Shown: positions 5,210 to 6,621 of the stretch, in pieces
Layout of the letters: each line of letters opens with the position of its first letter
How positions within the stretch are numbered: the stretch's first letter is position 1
Source of the DNA: Phycisphaerae bacterium
GTDB lineage: Bacteria > Planctomycetota > Phycisphaerae > SM23-33
Reading direction: 5' to 3'
DNA: 6,621 nt
NCBI GenBank assembly: GCA_030628445.1
Contig: DAOVQV010000087.1
Coordinates: 1-6,621, forward strand
Program-made: the position numbers and the translations under genes
Notes under the pieces: model-generated
What the model saw: only the letters and a program-made list of their open reading frames with translations
Databases searched by the model: none
Told to the model about the DNA's origin: nothing

Positions 5210-6535
5210 ATGCCCGGCGCGTTTGAAAGAGTCTTCGTCCTCGGGATCGACGGGGTTCCCCACTCGCTGCTGCAGCGCCTCGGCGCCGAAGGCGTCACCC
5301 CCAACCTTACCGAACTTCAAACCGGCGGCCAGTCCGCGCAGATCGACAGTGTATACCCGACCGTCTCCAACGTGGCGTGGGCGTGCTTCCAGACCGGTAA
5401 GGGCTCCGGTAAGTTCGACATCTTCGGTTTCACCGAGGTGGACGAGCAGCTGCGGTTGCGGATTCCCAACACCACGCACCTGCGCAGCAAGACCATCCAG
5501 GAACTCGCCTCCGACGCCGGGCGGCGAGTTATCAGCCTGGGCCTCCCCAGCAGCTACCCCCCGCGCCCGGTCAATGGGCTGATGGTAAGTGGGTTCCTCG
5601 CCCCGACGCTGGAGCGGGCCGTCCACCCACCCGACCGCGTCGAACAGTTGACGCAACTGGGTTATCAACTGGACATCGACCCGGTGCGCGCCCGGGGGGA
5701 TTTACCTTATCTCAAGTCCACAGTGCTGAAGCTGCTGGACGGGCGGCGCCGCACCACGGAAGCGTTGATGTCCCAACAATGGGACCTGTTCCTGCTGCAC
5801 GTCATGGAGACGGACCGCGTGAACCATTTCATGTGGCGGTTGTGGAACAGCGGTCACCGCGAGGGTAAGGCCTTTTTCGAGGACTTCTATCGGCGGGTGG
5901 ATGATCTTGTAGGTCGGATCGCCGATCGGCTCGGGCCGAAAGACCTGCTGTTGATACTCTCCGACCACGGTTTTTGCCTGATCCGTCACGAGGTAGAGCT
6001 TAATCGCTGGCTGATGGACCAAGGTTATCTGAAGCTGTCTGGGGATCCGACCAAGGAGATGTTCGCTGCGATCTGTGGCGATTCGGCCGCCTTTGCGATG
6101 GTCCCGGGTCGCATCTACCTCCTTGACCGGGACAAATACGGCCGCGGATCGGTCACGGACGAGAACCGCCAGAACATAACCGACGAGATCATCGCCAGAC
6201 TGCAATCGCTGCGAGATCCGCCCACTTCCCGTGCGGTCTGCAAATCGGTTTTCAGGCGGGGCGAACTGTTCGCCGGACCGTACGCGAATCACGCTCCCGA
6301 CATCGTGATCGACCCGAACGACGGGTACGATTTCAAGGGGTCCCTCACCGGCGGCGAGATATTCTCCGCAAGCCCGATCACCGGAATGCACACGTATTAC
6401 GATGCGTATCTTTACGCGCGGGGCGCCGAGCTTGCGGGCGGCCGCCGCTGCATCACCGACGTAACGCGGAGCATCGCCGAGGCGCTGTCGATTCCCGTCC
6501 CGCCGGATATGGACAGCCGGGGTGTGCTTTCCTAA
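5210..6535 (+). CDS. Alkaline phosphatase superfamily protein (type I phosphodiesterase/nucleotide pyrophosphatase-like)
   Basis: A 441-residue metallohydrolase. The expected two-metal site is complete: Asp14 in VLGIDG, a nucleophile in YPTVSNVAWACFQTGK (most likely Ser53, with Thr51 the alternative), Asp202 and His206 in METDRVNH, Asp252-His253 in SDHGF and His394 in GMHTYYDAYLYARG. The pattern fits the family of predicted AP-superfamily hydrolases that include nucleotide pyrophosphatases/phosphodiesterases. The nucleophile region lacks the CxPxR sequence of formylglycine sulfatases, so it is not expected to be a classical sulfatase. No signal peptide or membrane segment is visible, so it is probably cytosolic. 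Only 6 bases separate it from cysN, which suggests a role tied to sulfate activation or the glycan it serves, for example cleaving a nucleotide or phosphorylated sugar. The substrate is unknown. Confidence 0.85.
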   Translation: MPGAFERVFVLGIDGVPHSLLQRLGAEGVTPNLTELQTGGQSAQIDSVYPTVSNVAWACFQTGKGSGKFDIFGFTEVDEQLRLRIPNTTHLRSKTIQELASDAGRRVISLGLPSSYPPRPVNGLMVSGFLAPTLERAVHPPDRVEQLTQLGYQLDIDPVRARGDLPYLKSTVLKLLDGRRRTTEALMSQQWDLFLLHVMETDRVNHFMWRLWNSGHREGKAFFEDFYRRVDDLVGRIADRLGPKDLLLILSDHGFCLIRHEVELNRWLMDQGYLKLSGDPTKEMFAAICGDSAAFAMVPGRIYLLDRDKYGRGSVTDENRQNITDEIIARLQSLRDPPTSRAVCKSVFRRGELFAGPYANHAPDIVIDPNDGYDFKGSLTGGEIFSASPITGMHTYYDAYLYARGAELAGGRRCITDVTRSIAEALSIPVPPDMDSRGVLS

Positions 6536-6537
6536 GC

Positions 6538-6568
6538 TGCGTGCAATAAAGATTGAAGATTGCACGCA
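6538..6568 (+). terminator. Stem-loop after the cysD operon (likely 3' end signal)
   Basis: TGCGTGCAAT (6538-6547) and ATTGCACGCA (6559-6568) form a perfect 10-bp inverted repeat with an 11-base loop, starting 3 bases past the TAA of the last gene. Position and symmetry fit a transcript-end hairpin. It is not followed by a T run (CTAGAGCA), so it may instead be a 3' stabilising structure or a protein-binding palindrome. Confidence 0.55.
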
Positions 6569-6621
6569 ACTAGAGCACAGCAGCAGTAGAAAGTGGGCAG
6601 TTGAAACAGCCCAGTGCCCCG
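6569..6621. other. Intergenic end of window
   Basis: Fifty-three bases after the operon hairpin with no ATG-initiated frame, promoter or RNA gene that I can recognise. A short TGGGC/GCCCA inverted repeat (6594-6598 and 6609-6613) is too weak to interpret. Confidence 0.5.

Noticed and set aside
4417..5304. Minus-strand open frame (295 codons) opposite cysN
   Set aside because: It is rich in Ser, Arg and Pro without domain pattern, and is explained by the codon bias of the well-supported cysN on the other strand.
5210..6535. Sulfatase assignment for the AP-superfamily protein, tempting beside cysDN
   Set aside because: The nucleophile region reads PTVSNVAW, with no CxPxR site for formylglycine. 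The Ser/Thr nucleophile points to phosphate ester chemistry.
5702..6565. Long minus-strand open frame (287 codons) opposite the AP-superfamily gene
   Set aside because: Its translation shows no recognisable motif and it lies wholly opposite a gene with a complete metal site. Long antisense frames are common in GC-rich coding DNA.
1..6621. tRNA, rRNA, CRISPR array, insertion sequence or phage genes
   Set aside because: No regularly spaced repeats, no transposase or integrase-like frame and no tRNA-like cloverleaf was seen; nearly all of the window is accounted for by the listed genes.

Overview
The window is about 6.6 kb of GC-rich bacterial DNA, packed with genes of glycan assembly and sulfate activation. 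The taxon cannot be fixed from sequence alone. High GC, the short cysteine-containing CysD type and cytosolic alkaline-phosphatase-superfamily genes beside glycan genes would suit a Planctomycetota-like or other environmental Gram-negative-type bacterium, but this is only a guess.

Layout. Positions 1-2249 (+ strand) hold a tightly overlapping set: the last ~47 codons of a family 2 glycosyltransferase (GT2), a small DUF2304 membrane protein (143-571) and a large multi-spanning GT-C (PMT/ArnT-like) glycosyltransferase (537-2249). On the - strand, 2212-3042 is a second, complete soluble GT2 whose 3' end overlaps that of the GT-C gene by 38 bases. From 3063 a near-consensus promoter (TTGACC, 17 bases, TATATT) faces right into an apparent operon: cysD (3138-3950), cysN (3950-5203) and an alkaline-phosphatase-superfamily phosphodiesterase/phosphatase (5210-6535). 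A perfect 10-bp inverted repeat just after the last stop (6538-6568) probably marks the end of the transcript. The final ~50 bases hold no recognisable gene.

How the parts may work together. The GT2/DUF2304/GT-C set looks like a lipid-linked sugar module: the GT2 charges a polyprenyl phosphate, DUF2304 is its usual small membrane neighbour, and the GT-C enzyme uses the lipid-sugar on the far side of the membrane. CysD and CysN together make adenosine 5'-phosphosulfate (APS) from ATP and sulfate, driven by GTP hydrolysis. Next to glycosyltransferase genes this recalls the NodP/NodQ arrangement, where activated sulfate feeds glycan sulfation. No APS kinase domain or sulfotransferase lies inside the window, so a sulfated-glycan pathway is an inference that depends on flanking genes.

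Most notable points: CysD carries a CC...CxxCC cysteine set like the iron-sulfur ligands of APS reductases, although the rest of the protein is CysD-like; and the third gene of the sulfate-activation operon is a metal-complete, apparently cytosolic AP-superfamily enzyme of unknown substrate.
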